64,000 nt of DNA from Xanthomonas sp. DAR 34887 (GCF_041245805.1 NZ_CP162490.1:1155001-1219000), one strand, 5' to 3'. Shown: positions 26,864 through 36,057, counted from the stretch's first letter. The notes: a model not told the origin generated them from the letters alone. Program-made: numbers and translations.

Positions 26864-29587
26864 TCAGTAGGTGTAGCCCACCGTCAGCATGTACACCCGC
26901 CCCGTCTCGACATACGCGCCGTCGGCGCCGGGGTCGTAGGCCATGTAGCGCTTGGATTTGCCCTGGGTCTCGTAGAACGTGGCCGCATCGAGCAGGTTCT
27001 TGGCCGACACGCCGACGTCGATGCCGTGCGGCAGGTGGTAGGTGGCATGCAAGTCCAGCGACTTCACCGGTTGCAGGTAGTAATTCAACCGGTCGCTGGT
27101 CAGGCCGAGCAGCTGCAGGCCGGTGTAGTTGTAGCTCAGGTCCGCACGCAGCCTGGTGTCGTCGTAGAACAGATCCAGGTTGTAGATGCGCTCCGGCGCG
27201 CGCGGCAACCAGGTGTTCTCCGGCTGGTCGGCGCGCTTGCTGTCGGCCGAGCTGTGCTGCAGGGTGAGATTGGCGGTGGCGCCGAAATTGCCCCAGAAAC
27301 CAGGCAGATCCTGCAGGCGTTTGCTCAGCGCCAACTCCACGCCGTACAGCTTGGCCGTGCCGCCGTTCTGCGGCATGGTCACCGGTACGCCGTTCTCGAA
27401 CGTGGTGCCGGTGGGAACCAGACCGCCGAGCGTGTTGTCGTTGCTGGTGGCAGATTGCGAGGTGTAGATGAAGCCGGTGATGCGCTTGTAATAGGTCGCG
27501 GCACTGAGCACGCCGCCGTGGTGATCGTAGAATTCCGCGGACAGATCGGCGTTGTCGGCCTTGCTCGGATTCAGGTCCGGATTGGGCTTGGAGATGCCTA
27601 TGACCGTGTTGTTGGGGTCGATGGTATAGACCGTCTCGCCGGAAATCAGGCCGAAGGCCGGACGGCTGAAACTGCGCCGCAGCGAGGCGCGGTAGACGGT
27701 GAGATCGTCCGGGCGATAGTTGAGGCTGATCCCGGGCAGCACTTCGCCGTAGGTGCGGCCGTTGCCGACGAACTGGCCATTGATGCCGTCGCCGCTGGAT
27801 TGCCAGGAATCGGCCGAATAGCGGGTCAGTTCGTAGCGCACGCCGGGCAGCACGGTCACGTCGCCGAGGTGCAGCGTGGCCATCGCATAGCCGGAATAGA
27901 TCGCCTCGGTGCTGGAAGTGGTGTTGGCGTTGTAGTCGTTGGCGGTATAGACACCCGCGCCGTTGGGATCGTCGACGTATTTGTAGGGTACGGCCTGCGC
28001 CAGCATCCAGTTGCGGTCCAGGATCTTGAACGGGCCGGCGTAGTGGCCATCGAATGCGCCGTAGGTCAGCCGCCCCGGGATCGCGCTCAGCGGCGGGCCG
28101 CCGGCGGTGGGGAACGCGTAGTTGGGGCCGCCGAAGTAAGGGCCGTTGCTGACGAAGTTGCCGTCCTTGTGGAAGAACGGATGGTCGTAGGCGCTGCGGT
28201 CGGCGTGGTCGGCCGCCAGCCCGAGCTTGACGCTGTCCAGCACGCTGTCGTCCACGCTGTAGGTAATGTCGGTGTGCGCGTTGATGCGGTTGTCGTGGCT
28301 GCCGGCGTCATGGCCCTGCACTTTCCACAGCAACGACGAATCCAGGTTGTAGAAGAAGTTCTTCAGCGCCTCGGAGCTCGGGCCGATGCTCGGATAGGTC
28401 GGATCGCCGAGGTCGAAGGCGAAGCTGCCGGGGGTGAAGCCGTACAGGCTGGCCGAGACGTAGTCCGGGCGGCTGCGGGTGCCGCGGCCGAAGGAGGCGC
28501 CGTAGTCGAAGCGCAGCCGGTCCAGCGTGGTCCGGCCGCCCAGTTGCAGCGTCGCCAGTGTTTCGTCGATGTCGTGCGTGTTGAAGTAGCCGCCGCGCAC
28601 GGCGGTGGGCTGGTTCAAATAGGTTTCGAGGCGCGCGCTGGACTGGTCCTGCTGCCCGGTGACGCCGTAGCTGCCGTAGATGGCGCGGGCGTACAGCGCG
28701 CTGCGTTCGCCCTGCCAGTCGAACGCGAGATTGGCGCCGTAGCGTTCGATCTGGCTGGTGTAGACGCTGTACTTGTAGCGGGTGCTGACCAAGCGCCCCA
28801 CGTCGCGCAGATCGACAGCACTGGCCTGCGCCGGATCGACCGGGACGTATTTGCTGTTGGGCGCAGGCGCCTGCGCCATGTTGTTGTTCTTGCCGTAGTA
28901 GGCCGAGGCGTAGAGGCCGAAGGCCTGGTCGTCGCCGAACTTCCAGGCCAGTTCCTGTTGCAGCGTGCCGCCCTTGTCCTTGCCGCCCAGGTCCGAGGCG
29001 AGCGCGTTGAACTGGCCCTGCGCGGTGGTCTTGCCGTAGAAATCGCCGTTGAAGTCGAAGGCGCTGGGAGTGCGCATGTCGATCGCGCCACCGATCGCGT
29101 CGCCGGGCATGTCCGGCGTCGGCGCCTTGGACACCTGCACCGTCTGGATGCCGAACGGGGCCAGCATGTTCAACGAGATCGCGCGGGTCGACGAGTCGGT
29201 TTCGGGCATGCCGAAGCCGTTGAGGGTGTAGGCGTTGTAGCTGGCGTCCATGCCGCGGATGCTGACGTAGGCGTTTTCGCCGGTGGTGGCCTGGCCCAGA
29301 TGCATGTCGCTGTAGGCCGACAATCCCGGCATGTGCGCGAGCACGCCGGCGATGCCGGCCGAGGGAATGGCGTCGATCTGCTCCTTGTCCATCACGCTGT
29401 TGACGCTGTCGGACAGGCGCTGTTCGTTGATCGAACCGGGCGCGGGCGCCTGGTCGGCCTGCACGTTGACCGAGTCCAGCGTGGTGGGGGTGCGCGGGCC
29501 CGCGTCCTCCGCGAAGGCGGGGGAGGAGAACGTTAGGGCGATGCTGATGGCGTAGCTCAGGCGGCTGATGGAACGGAAGGACGGCAT
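26864..29587 (-). CDS. TonB-dependent outer-membrane receptor
   Basis: 907 residues. Signal peptide (about 1-25, SPAFA), a TonB-box-like segment (LDSVNVQADQ), plug domain (IDAIPSAGIAGVLAHMPGLS, then VSIRGMDASYNAYTLNGFGM) and a 22-strand barrel ending in aromatic YTY. The start at 29587 gives MPSFRSISRLSYAISIAL; the open frame upstream is arginine-rich and not a signal. The protein resembles xanthomonad receptors of the group with NGxxMPxTD after the plug. The substrate is not evident from sequence. It lies 137 bases downstream of a phospholipase gene on the same strand, which suggests joint expression and possibly uptake of a product released from phosphoinositides or phytate-like compounds; that link is inference. 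Confidence 0.93.
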   Translation of the reverse strand: MPSFRSISRLSYAISIALTFSSPAFAEDAGPRTPTTLDSVNVQADQAPAPGSINEQRLSDSVNSVMDKEQIDAIPSAGIAGVLAHMPGLSAYSDMHLGQATTGENAYVSIRGMDASYNAYTLNGFGMPETDSSTRAISLNMLAPFGIQTVQVSKAPTPDMPGDAIGGAIDMRTPSAFDFNGDFYGKTTAQGQFNALASDLGGKDKGGTLQQELAWKFGDDQAFGLYASAYYGKNNNMAQAPAPNSKYVPVDPAQASAVDLRDVGRLVSTRYKYSVYTSQIERYGANLAFDWQGERSALYARAIYGSYGVTGQQDQSSARLETYLNQPTAVRGGYFNTHDIDETLATLQLGGRTTLDRLRFDYGASFGRGTRSRPDYVSASLYGFTPGSFAFDLGDPTYPSIGPSSEALKNFFYNLDSSLLWKVQGHDAGSHDNRINAHTDITYSVDDSVLDSVKLGLAADHADRSAYDHPFFHKDGNFVSNGPYFGGPNYAFPTAGGPPLSAIPGRLTYGAFDGHYAGPFKILDRNWMLAQAVPYKYVDDPNGAGVYTANDYNANTTSSTEAIYSGYAMATLHLGDVTVLPGVRYELTRYSADSWQSSGDGINGQFVGNGRTYGEVLPGISLNYRPDDLTVYRASLRRSFSRPAFGLISGETVYTIDPNNTVIGISKPNPDLNPSKADNADLSAEFYDHHGGVLSAATYYKRITGFIYTSQSATSNDNTLGGLVPTGTTFENGVPVTMPQNGGTAKLYGVELALSKRLQDLPGFWGNFGATANLTLQHSSADSKRADQPENTWLPRAPERIYNLDLFYDDTRLRADLSYNYTGLQLLGLTSDRLNYYLQPVKSLDLHATYHLPHGIDVGVSAKNLLDAATFYETQGKSKRYMAYDPGADGAYVETGRVYMLTVGYTY

Positions 29588-29724
29588 GCGGAACACTCGC
29601 GGTTGGTGAGCTGGGGTAACCCTGGCCCCGGCCATGCGGGCGCAGGCGATGGCATCGCCCATGCGTTCCATTGCGACAGGTGTGTGGGGGTGGTGCGGTA
29701 CGAAACGCTGCGAGCGGCGTCGAT

Positions 29725-30903
29725 TCAGTGGGCCAGATCGACGCCGTCGCAGCGTGCGTTCGGGAATTGCGGATTGCAGCGCGCTACCGCGTCGCCATCG
29801 AAACGCACCACGTAGCCGGAAGCGGCCGGCTCGTGGTCGGGAAAATCGGTGCTGAGCAGTTGTGCGCCGCTGGCGAGCATGCGGTCGCGGCGCGTGGTGT
29901 CGTTGTGCGCCGGTTCTTTCAGGTCCGCATCGGTCCGCGTACGCACCAGATAGCCGGCTTTCACCAGGCCCGCGATCTCTTCCACGCTGCCGTCGTTGCG
30001 CTCGGTGAAGGCCGCATCGTCTTCGCCGGGAGTGGCATTGGTGAAGCACACGCGGCCGCGCAGCGAAGGGTGGCCGGGCAGGTAGTTGCTGCCCACCGAA
30101 TGCTGATCGAGCAGGAACACGATCTTGCCGCGCGCCTCGGCCAACGGCGGCCAGCCGTGGGCGAGAATCGCGGCGTTGAGCGTGGGTGCGCTGCCGCGCA
30201 CCTGGTCGGGGCTCAGGTATTCGTCGCGCCGGAATACCGAGCGGATTTCCGCATCCAGCGCATCCATCGCCTTGGCGTCGAAGGGCTCGGGCTGCACGGT
30301 CGGGAACGCCAGGTGCAACGAAGACTCTTCGGTTTCCAGCAGCACGAACACCGGCAGGTGGCGCGGATGGCGCTTGGACCACGCACGCACTTCCTGCAGG
30401 CAGGCGAGTAGCGGTTGGCAGGTGCTGCGCTGGTCCAGGTCCTGCACGTGCATGACCTTGAATCCCGGCTTCTCCATCACCCCGGGCGCAGCGATGGGCG
30501 GCGCCGGCGGCAGCCCGGCCCCGGCGATCTGCGCGTCGATCGCCGGATGCGCATAGCGGCCGCCCTTGGCATCGGCATAGATGTCCAGCTCGATCTGCCT
30601 GACGCCGTCGTCGAGTTGCTGCGCCAGCGGCGGATGGCGGTAGTCCAGCTTCGCGAACGTCGCCGGATCGGTCCGCTTCCAGAGTTCGGCTTCACTGGGA
30701 GCGAAGCCCGCGTGGTAGCTGTTGTGACTGCCGATGTACTGCAGTTCATTGAGCCGCGGAGCGGCGTGCACGGCGAGCGGGACGATCGTCAACAGGCCGA
30801 GCAGGGCGCTTTCGATGCGTTTGCTGCGCGGCGAACGCGCGCCTGGCGTGGCGGTGGCACAGACCGATGCCAGCGCCGACAGGATGGATGCAGAGAAACG
30901 CAT
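29725..30903 (-). CDS. Ca2+-dependent phosphoinositide phospholipase C-like protein
   Basis: 392 residues. Hydrophobic export segment (about 30-47, ALLGLLTIVPLAVHA) cleaved before APRLNELQ. The catalytic region shows YIGSHNSYHAG, with the first active-site His, then HPPLAQQLDDGVRQIELDIYAD carrying the acidic calcium ligands (ELDIY), and FKVMHVQDLDQRSTC with the second His. This matches the secreted calcium-dependent PI-PLC family known from Streptomyces rather than the classical Bacillus PI-PLC. The C-terminal TDFPDHEPAASGYVVRFDGD is also typical. The start is uncertain because the signal sits unusually far in; no better Met was seen. Secreted or periplasmic, in tandem with the TonB receptor. 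Confidence 0.82.
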   Translation of the reverse strand: MRFSASILSALASVCATATPGARSPRSKRIESALLGLLTIVPLAVHAAPRLNELQYIGSHNSYHAGFAPSEAELWKRTDPATFAKLDYRHPPLAQQLDDGVRQIELDIYADAKGGRYAHPAIDAQIAGAGLPPAPPIAAPGVMEKPGFKVMHVQDLDQRSTCQPLLACLQEVRAWSKRHPRHLPVFVLLETEESSLHLAFPTVQPEPFDAKAMDALDAEIRSVFRRDEYLSPDQVRGSAPTLNAAILAHGWPPLAEARGKIVFLLDQHSVGSNYLPGHPSLRGRVCFTNATPGEDDAAFTERNDGSVEEIAGLVKAGYLVRTRTDADLKEPAHNDTTRRDRMLASGAQLLSTDFPDHEPAASGYVVRFDGDAVARCNPQFPNARCDGVDLAH

Positions 30904-31073
30904 GCGGCGACGCCGGAGAACGAGATCGCGCCATCATCGGCGGTGAGCTTGACGCGTATCTTTCCATCTTGTTGCCACTCGGCGTCATGCATTGCAAGCG
31001 TTCGCCATCCACGCGGCAACCGCTGCAACGCGGTGTCGCCGCTTGGTAGGCGCGAGCGCTGCCCGTGGCAACT

Positions 31074-33020
31074 TCAGCGCGACCTGGTCTGCTGCAAGGC
31101 GTAGGCCAGCAGGCGCGCGGCGATGCGTTCGCCGAGGCCGCGCGGCGCATCCAGCGCCATGCGTTGCAGGCTGGCCGGATCGCCGGGATCGCGCGAAAAC
31201 AGCGCGCGTGCCACGGTGGCCAGCTTCGTGCCGGTGCTGGCGGTGTTGCGCTTGAGCCAGGCCAGTGCGCGCAGCAGGCGCTGTTCGACCGCGGTGAAGT
31301 CGCTGCCCAGCGGATAGTCGGGCAGGGTGCCGTCGGCGCGGAACGAGGCCAGCGCGGCGCGCACGCGTTCGCCGCGGTTGCGCTGCCAGTGCGGCCGCGC
31401 GATGACGTCGGCGCCCAGCTTGCCGGCTTGTTTGGCCTCGGCCAGTAGCGCAGGCTGGAACGCCGCGTCGGCGATGCCGATCATGCCGACGATGCAGTCT
31501 TCGTCGGTCATGCCGCGCAGGTCGGCGATGCCGTACTCGTTGAGATAGATGTCGCGCAGGTGGCGCGGGATCGTGGTGTGGCCGTAGTTCCAGCGCACGT
31601 TGGAGTGCAGCGCGGGCGCCTCGCCGCGGATGGCGCGGAACATCAGCACGCTGCGCGCGTCGTCCAGCGCGTGCGCCATCGCCACGAAGTTGTATTGGCC
31701 GCCGACCCCGGATACCACGCGGCCATCGTCCAGCGCATCGGACACCGCCGCGCCCAGCGCGGTGGCCATCATGCAGGAGTTGAAGAACCGCGCTTCGCGG
31801 CGTTGCAGGCGGCGCAGGCGCTCGTCGCCGTACAGCTGGTTGATCGCGCTGATGCGGTGCATGCCGATGCCGGCGCGCGCTTCCGGCGCCATCTCGCGCA
31901 GCCAGGCATAGAACTCGGGCGAGCCGAGGTAGAACGCGCCCTGCAGGTATTCGCCGTCGCGCTGCAGCCGGGCCTGGTCGCCGGCATCGGCGCTGCCGTC
32001 GGCCACGCGCTGCATCAGCTCCACGTCGTCGAGCACCTTGCGCTTGATCACGCCGCACTGGACCAGCTGGCGGAAGCCTTCGTTGAGCATCTCGCTGCAG
32101 CCGAACAGGCCGATCGAAAAGGGTGCGAGTCCGCCGCATTCCTGGACCGCGGGGTGCGTTTCCAGTTGCGGATCCAGCGCCGCCAGCACCTGCCGGTAGC
32201 GTGCGTTGTCGGTGTGCCGCAGTACCAGCGCGTGGCACAGCGCGTCGGCCAGGGTGCCGATGCCGATCTGCAGCGTGCCGCCATCGCGCACCAGCGTGCT
32301 GGCATACAGGCCGATGGCGTAGTCGGCATCGGCCACCGGCTGCCGCGGCAGTCCGAACAGCTGGGGATAAGGGCCCGGCGGGGTCACCACCACGTCGAAG
32401 AACGACGCATCCACTGCCGCGCTGCCGCCGATCCACGGCAGCTGCGGATCCACCTCGGCAACCAGCAGCGGCCGCGGCAGGCCGCGCCGGCGCACCGCAT
32501 CCAGGGTGTCCTGGGTGATGTCGTTGTTGCAGGAGAACGACAGGCGGGTGCCGCCGGGTTCGCGCGCTACCTTCTGCACGATCAGGTTGGGCGCACGCTG
32601 CGCCACCGCGTCGGCCGCATACGTGTAGTTAAGGCTGGTGTAGTTGCGCTGCGCCTGCGTGGAGCGCAGCAACGCGCCGGACTGCATGTAGAACTCTTCC
32701 ACCTGGATATGCGCCGGCAGCGCATCGCGCTGCAAGGCCTGCACATACTTGAGCTTCGGGAAGTCGTCGCCGAAATGGCGCTGCACGAACGGGCGCAGGA
32801 AACGGCCTTCCAGTCCGCCGCCGGGCGCCGGCGGGTTCAGCGACAGCGCGGTGTAGAGCTGCAGCGGCCGTTGCGGATCGGCGGCGACCCGGTCGTACAG
32901 CGCGTTGAGCAGGCGGTGCGGCTTGCCGATGCCCAACGGTGCGCCGATGCGCAGTGGGCCGGGGATGCGCTGCAGGATCAGCTCGGCAGCGGCGTCGAGG
33001 TCTTCGAGGGAGTCGGTCAT
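31074..33020 (-). CDS. Acetyl-CoA hydrolase/transferase family protein
   Basis: 648 residues of the cat1/4-hydroxybutyrate CoA-transferase superfamily. Visible motifs include LQIGIGTLADALCHAL (the GIG loop of domain 1), FLGSPEFY-type YLGSPEFYAWL, GMHRISAINQLYGDERL with the NQL turn, and VVSGVGGQYNFVAMAHAL near the CoA site. The C-terminal region (ALAWLKRNTASTGTKLATVA) is longer than in the usual roughly 430-residue enzymes, as seen in a subgroup of proteobacterial members. It probably transfers CoA between acyl groups or hydrolyses acetyl-CoA; substrate unknown. The gene is divergent from the BlaI repressor gene and 113 bases from it. Confidence 0.85.
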   Translation of the reverse strand: MTDSLEDLDAAAELILQRIPGPLRIGAPLGIGKPHRLLNALYDRVAADPQRPLQLYTALSLNPPAPGGGLEGRFLRPFVQRHFGDDFPKLKYVQALQRDALPAHIQVEEFYMQSGALLRSTQAQRNYTSLNYTYAADAVAQRAPNLIVQKVAREPGGTRLSFSCNNDITQDTLDAVRRRGLPRPLLVAEVDPQLPWIGGSAAVDASFFDVVVTPPGPYPQLFGLPRQPVADADYAIGLYASTLVRDGGTLQIGIGTLADALCHALVLRHTDNARYRQVLAALDPQLETHPAVQECGGLAPFSIGLFGCSEMLNEGFRQLVQCGVIKRKVLDDVELMQRVADGSADAGDQARLQRDGEYLQGAFYLGSPEFYAWLREMAPEARAGIGMHRISAINQLYGDERLRRLQRREARFFNSCMMATALGAAVSDALDDGRVVSGVGGQYNFVAMAHALDDARSVLMFRAIRGEAPALHSNVRWNYGHTTIPRHLRDIYLNEYGIADLRGMTDEDCIVGMIGIADAAFQPALLAEAKQAGKLGADVIARPHWQRNRGERVRAALASFRADGTLPDYPLGSDFTAVEQRLLRALAWLKRNTASTGTKLATVARALFSRDPGDPASLQRMALDAPRGLGERIAARLLAYALQQTRSR

Positions 33021-33078
33021 AGCAGCATAGCTTAGGCGAGCGCCGCCACGGCGTGCTTTCGGCGGTTGCCGAAAGCGC

Positions 33079-33120
33079 TTGACAATGGTTTCGATTACCC
33101 ATGTAATCGGTAAAAATTAC
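33079..33120 (+). promoter_or_regulatory. Sigma70 promoter with overlapping BlaI-type operator
   Basis: TTGACA at 33079-33084 and TGTAAT at 33102-33107 with the ideal 17-base spacing. Over the -10 box lies a perfect inverted repeat, GATTAC-CCAT-GTAATC (33093-33108). A second palindrome, GTAA-AAA-TTAC (33110-33120), follows at once. TTAC/GTAA half-sites resemble BlaI/MecI operators, so autorepression of the blaI operon is predicted. Confidence 0.75.
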
Positions 33121-33133
33121 ACGCGTAAACGAT

Positions 33134-33502
33134 ATGTCGATCAGTGATGCCGAAGCCGTGGTGATGGAGGTGCTGTGGAACCGAAGCCCGCTGGGCGCCG
33201 AAGAGGTGTTCGCGGCGCTGTCCGGGCATGGCGGCTGGGCCGAACCCACGGTCAAGACCTTGCTCAATCGGCTGCTCAACAAGGGCGCGATCCGCGCCGA
33301 CAAACAGGGCCGCCGCTATCTGTACGCGCCGCTGCTGCAGCGCGAGCAGTGGGTGCAGCAACAGAGCGAAGGCCTGCTCGAACGCCTGTTCGGCGGCCGC
33401 GTCGCGCCGCTGGTGGCGCATTTCAGCGAACGCGGCAAGCTCAGCGACGCCGATATCGCCGAACTCAAACGACTGATCCAGGAGCTGGACGATGAGCGTT
33501 GA
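33134..33502 (+). CDS. blaI: BlaI/MecI/CopY-family repressor
   Basis: 122-residue winged-helix repressor. The N-terminal ISDAEAVVMEVLWNRSP and the recognition region AEPTVKTLLNRLLNKGAI are typical of BlaI/MecI, followed by GRRYLYAPLLQREQW and a helical dimerisation tail. In this family, the M56 protease encoded next triggers removal of the repressor after a signal is sensed. The gene starts 14 bases after a pair of palindromes that cover its own promoter, and its 3' end overlaps the peptidase gene by 11 bases. Whether the regulon concerns beta-lactams is not shown by the sequence; no beta-lactamase is nearby. Confidence 0.93.
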   Translation: MSISDAEAVVMEVLWNRSPLGAEEVFAALSGHGGWAEPTVKTLLNRLLNKGAIRADKQGRRYLYAPLLQREQWVQQQSEGLLERLFGGRVAPLVAHFSERGKLSDADIAELKRLIQELDDER

Positions 33503-35027
33503 AACCTTCGTAGCGGGAATGTGGGCCACGGCGCTGTCGGGCAGCGCGGCGATCCTGTTGGTGCTGGCGCTGCGTGCGCCACTGCGGCGCGCGTTCGGTG
33601 CCGGCGTCGCCTACGCGGCATGGGGGATGGTGCCGTTGGCCATGCTCGCCGTGTTGCTGCCTGGCGATGTGCGTCCGGCGCTGCCGACGGTGTTGGCGAT
33701 GCCGCAGGTCTGGGTGAGTGCGCCGCAGGAAGCGGCGGAGACCGCGGGTGCGCTGCCGATCGCGGGCAGCGGAGTCGCATTTTGGATGGTCGCGCTGTGG
33801 TTGCTGGGCGCAATGACGATGGCGGTCGTCCAGTGGTGGCAGCAACGGCGCTACCGGCGCAGCCTGGGGCGGCTGTCGCCCGGCGCCGATGGGGTGCTGT
33901 ACGCGCAGCACGCCCTGCACGGCCCGCTGGTGCTCGGCGCCTGGCGCCCGCAGGTGGTGCTGCCGATGGATTTCGCGCAGCGCTATCCGTCTGCGCAGGC
34001 GCAACTGGTGCTGGCCCACGAGCGCATGCATATCGCCCGCGGCGATACCCGCCACAATCTGTTGCTGGCGGCCTTGCGCTGTGCGTACTGGTTCAACCCC
34101 TTGCTGCACTGGGCCGCGGCACGGTTCCGCTTCGACCAGGAGCTGGCCTGCGATGCGGCGGTGCTGGCGCGGCATCCGGCTTCGCGGCGCAGCTATGCCG
34201 AGGCGATGTTGCAGACCCAGCTGGACGCGATCGCGTTGCCGGTCGGCTGCCACTGGCAGGCCGGGCAGACGTTGCGGCAGCGGATCGGGATGTTGCAGCG
34301 GCCGGTCGTGAGCGGCTGGCGGCGGCGTGCGGGCATCGCCGTGGTGGCGATGGCGACGCTGTGCGGCGGTGGCGCGGCGTGGGCGTTGCAACCGCTGCCG
34401 GCGTCCGCGTTGGCGGGAAGCGGCATTGCGCCTGGGCTGGCGATTGCGCAAGCACCGGATGCAGGCGCGCGGCCGGGGGGCGCTTCCTCCGTGGGCGCGG
34501 CACCGGCCAGCGCTGAAACGCGCTCGCCAATGCTGCTCGCGTCGGCAGCCGATGCTGCGACCACATCCGAGAAGCGTGCGATCACACCGGCCAAACCGTT
34601 GGTCATGCCGCCACCGGCTTATCCGGCCGATGCACTGCGCGAGGGCGCCTCGGGAAAACTGACGCTGTTGGTCAGCGTGGACGCTACCGGTTCCGCCAGC
34701 GACGTGCAGTTGCGTGGCCGTGGCACCGGCAATGCCGCGCTGGACCAGGCGGCGATTGCCGCCGCCAGGCAATGGCGCTTCGTTCCGGCGCAGAAGCAGG
34801 GACGCGCCGTTGCATCGCGATTGGAGATACCGGTCACCTTCGAATCCGGGAGGGAGCCGGTGGATGCGCCACCAGGAGCCACCAATGCATCGGACTACCG
34901 CTGGTATCTGGTGGATACGACGTCGGACGATGCGCCTGAGCAGACCTGCGACATCGTCTCCGTCGATGGGCAAGGACCGAACCGACGCGTGTATTGCGGC
35001 ATGTCCCTGAAGGCGGCCAAGCGATGA
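33492..35027 (+). CDS. BlaR1-like M56 peptidase fused to a TonB C-terminal domain
   Basis: 511 residues. Two or three N-terminal membrane helices (about 5-28, 38-58, 95-115) precede a gluzincin peptidase domain with HERMH (H176-H180, in LVLAHERMHIARGD) and the third ligand region FDQELACDAAVL. A further helix (about 278-298) is followed by an Ala-rich linker and a TonB_C domain: MPPPAYPADALREGASGKL, VSVDATGSASDVQL and AAARQWRFVPAQKQGRAV. Classical BlaR1 ends in a penicillin-binding sensor, which is absent here; the TonB-like domain replaces it. About 60 extra residues with two Cys close the protein. It overlaps blaI and the next gene, and probably cleaves or signals to BlaI. Confidence 0.92.
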   Translation: MSVETFVAGMWATALSGSAAILLVLALRAPLRRAFGAGVAYAAWGMVPLAMLAVLLPGDVRPALPTVLAMPQVWVSAPQEAAETAGALPIAGSGVAFWMVALWLLGAMTMAVVQWWQQRRYRRSLGRLSPGADGVLYAQHALHGPLVLGAWRPQVVLPMDFAQRYPSAQAQLVLAHERMHIARGDTRHNLLLAALRCAYWFNPLLHWAAARFRFDQELACDAAVLARHPASRRSYAEAMLQTQLDAIALPVGCHWQAGQTLRQRIGMLQRPVVSGWRRRAGIAVVAMATLCGGGAAWALQPLPASALAGSGIAPGLAIAQAPDAGARPGGASSVGAAPASAETRSPMLLASAADAATTSEKRAITPAKPLVMPPPAYPADALREGASGKLTLLVSVDATGSASDVQLRGRGTGNAALDQAAIAAARQWRFVPAQKQGRAVASRLEIPVTFESGREPVDAPPGATNASDYRWYLVDTTSDDAPEQTCDIVSVDGQGPNRRVYCGMSLKAAKR

Positions 35028-35614
35028 GCCTGCGCAGGATCTGCCTGGCCAGCGTGTGCCTGTACCTGGCCAGCTGCGCCAGCCAGCCGCAGCGCGAGCA
35101 GACCCAGCGGCTGGATTCCGTGGACCAGCACCTGCTGGCACCCCGGGGCGATGGCACTGAAGGCGGCGCCATCGCGGCCTACACGATGCAGCCGCAGCAG
35201 GTGTTCCGCATGCCGCAGCCGCTGGCCGCGGCCACGCCGCAACTGCCGGCCGATTCGCCGCGGCGCACGCTGGCGCCGACCACCGTGTGCATGCGTGTGG
35301 TGCTGTCCGCGCAAGGCGAGGTGCAGCGCAGCGAGCCCTTGCACGATCGCGAGGAATGCGAGGCCGGCGCGCTGGCGGACAACGCCGACCTGGTGCAGGC
35401 GGTACAGCGGGAGGTCGCGCACTGGCGTTTCGTGCCCGCGGCGATCTGCAGCTATGCCGATCCGGCGCAGCGGCCGGCCGTGGAGGGCCGCTGCGACGAT
35501 GCCGTGTCGGTGGAAGAGGTGCCGGTGACGCTGGCCTACGCGTTCACCTTCGAGGTGCGCGAGGGCAAGGCCAGCGTGCAGGCCGGGCGCGTGGGCGCTC
35601 GTGGGGCGCGTTGA
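35024..35614 (+). CDS. Lipoprotein with TonB-C-like domain
   Basis: 196 residues. The signal peptide ends in the lipobox LASC (YLASCAS), giving a lipidated Cys near residue 18. The body resembles a degenerate TonB C-terminal fold: TVCMRVVLSAQGEVQRSEPL, then VAHWRFVPAAICSYADPAQ, the latter aligning with the WRFVPA element in the preceding peptidase's TonB_C domain. Four Cys (CMR, EECE, ICS, RCDD) could form disulfides, consistent with the periplasm. The ATG overlaps the preceding stop by four bases. It may interact with the TonB-like domain of the M56 protein; function unknown. Confidence 0.8.
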   Translation: MSLRRICLASVCLYLASCASQPQREQTQRLDSVDQHLLAPRGDGTEGGAIAAYTMQPQQVFRMPQPLAAATPQLPADSPRRTLAPTTVCMRVVLSAQGEVQRSEPLHDREECEAGALADNADLVQAVQREVAHWRFVPAAICSYADPAQRPAVEGRCDDAVSVEEVPVTLAYAFTFEVREGKASVQAGRVGARGAR

Positions 35615-35740
35615 GTGGCAGGCGCGCGGGCTGCGGCGGGAGCACGCTGCGCGCATTGCCGTAGTTGTGCGAGCGGTGCCCTGGTTCCAGACACACCGGT
35701 TGCGGCATATGTGGTCGTGCGTCGCCAGTCGCGGCTGAAA

Positions 35741-36057
35741 GGCACCTCTAATAACCCCCAATAGCATGTCGATGCACGTGCGAGACGCCGACACGCCCAG
35801 CCTACAGGTTCCGGCATCGAGACGTTCGAGATGCCATGGAGTGCTAAGGCGCGCTGGCGATAGACTCAGTGGCGTTGCGGCCGCGTTTTTCATGGACGCC
35901 TTGGCATCACGGCCACGTCGTCCTCCTGTCGCGGCTGAAGCCGCTCCTACAAGAGCAGGGCGCGCATGTGTAGGAGCGGCTTCAGCCGCGACAGAAAAAG
36001 AAACACGCCATCGCACGCGCAGCCTGCAGCTTCAGGAATGGAGTTATTAGAGGTGCC
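35741..36057. mobile_element. MITE-like element inserted into a REP
   Basis: A 317-base non-coding segment bounded by a 15-base perfect terminal inverted repeat, GGCACCTCTAATAAC at 35741-35755 and its complement at 36043-36057. It lies inside a REP: the left half is at 35727-35739 (ending CTGAA), the right half at 36058-36074 (starting CTGAA). Removing the element and one CTGAA restores a near-consensus REP. One extra A (35740) separates the left CTGAA from the repeat. No transposase frame is present. The rest of the 503-base gap (35615-35726 and 36075-36117) holds nothing recognisable. Confidence 0.75.
35927..35993. repeat. REPIN nested in the MITE-like element
   Basis: Two perfect 25-base REP copies in opposite orientation (35927-35951 minus, 35969-35993 plus), 17 bases apart. 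Their order is the reverse of the REPIN after tkt: here the heads face inward. Confidence 0.85.

Noticed and set aside
30904..31073. A small gene between the phospholipase and the CoA-transferase
   Set aside because: The open frames have no ribosome site and no recognisable sequence; they run into both neighbours.
33134..35027. A beta-lactam resistance blaI-blaR1 system
   Set aside because: The M56 protein has no penicillin-binding sensor domain and no beta-lactamase gene is adjacent.
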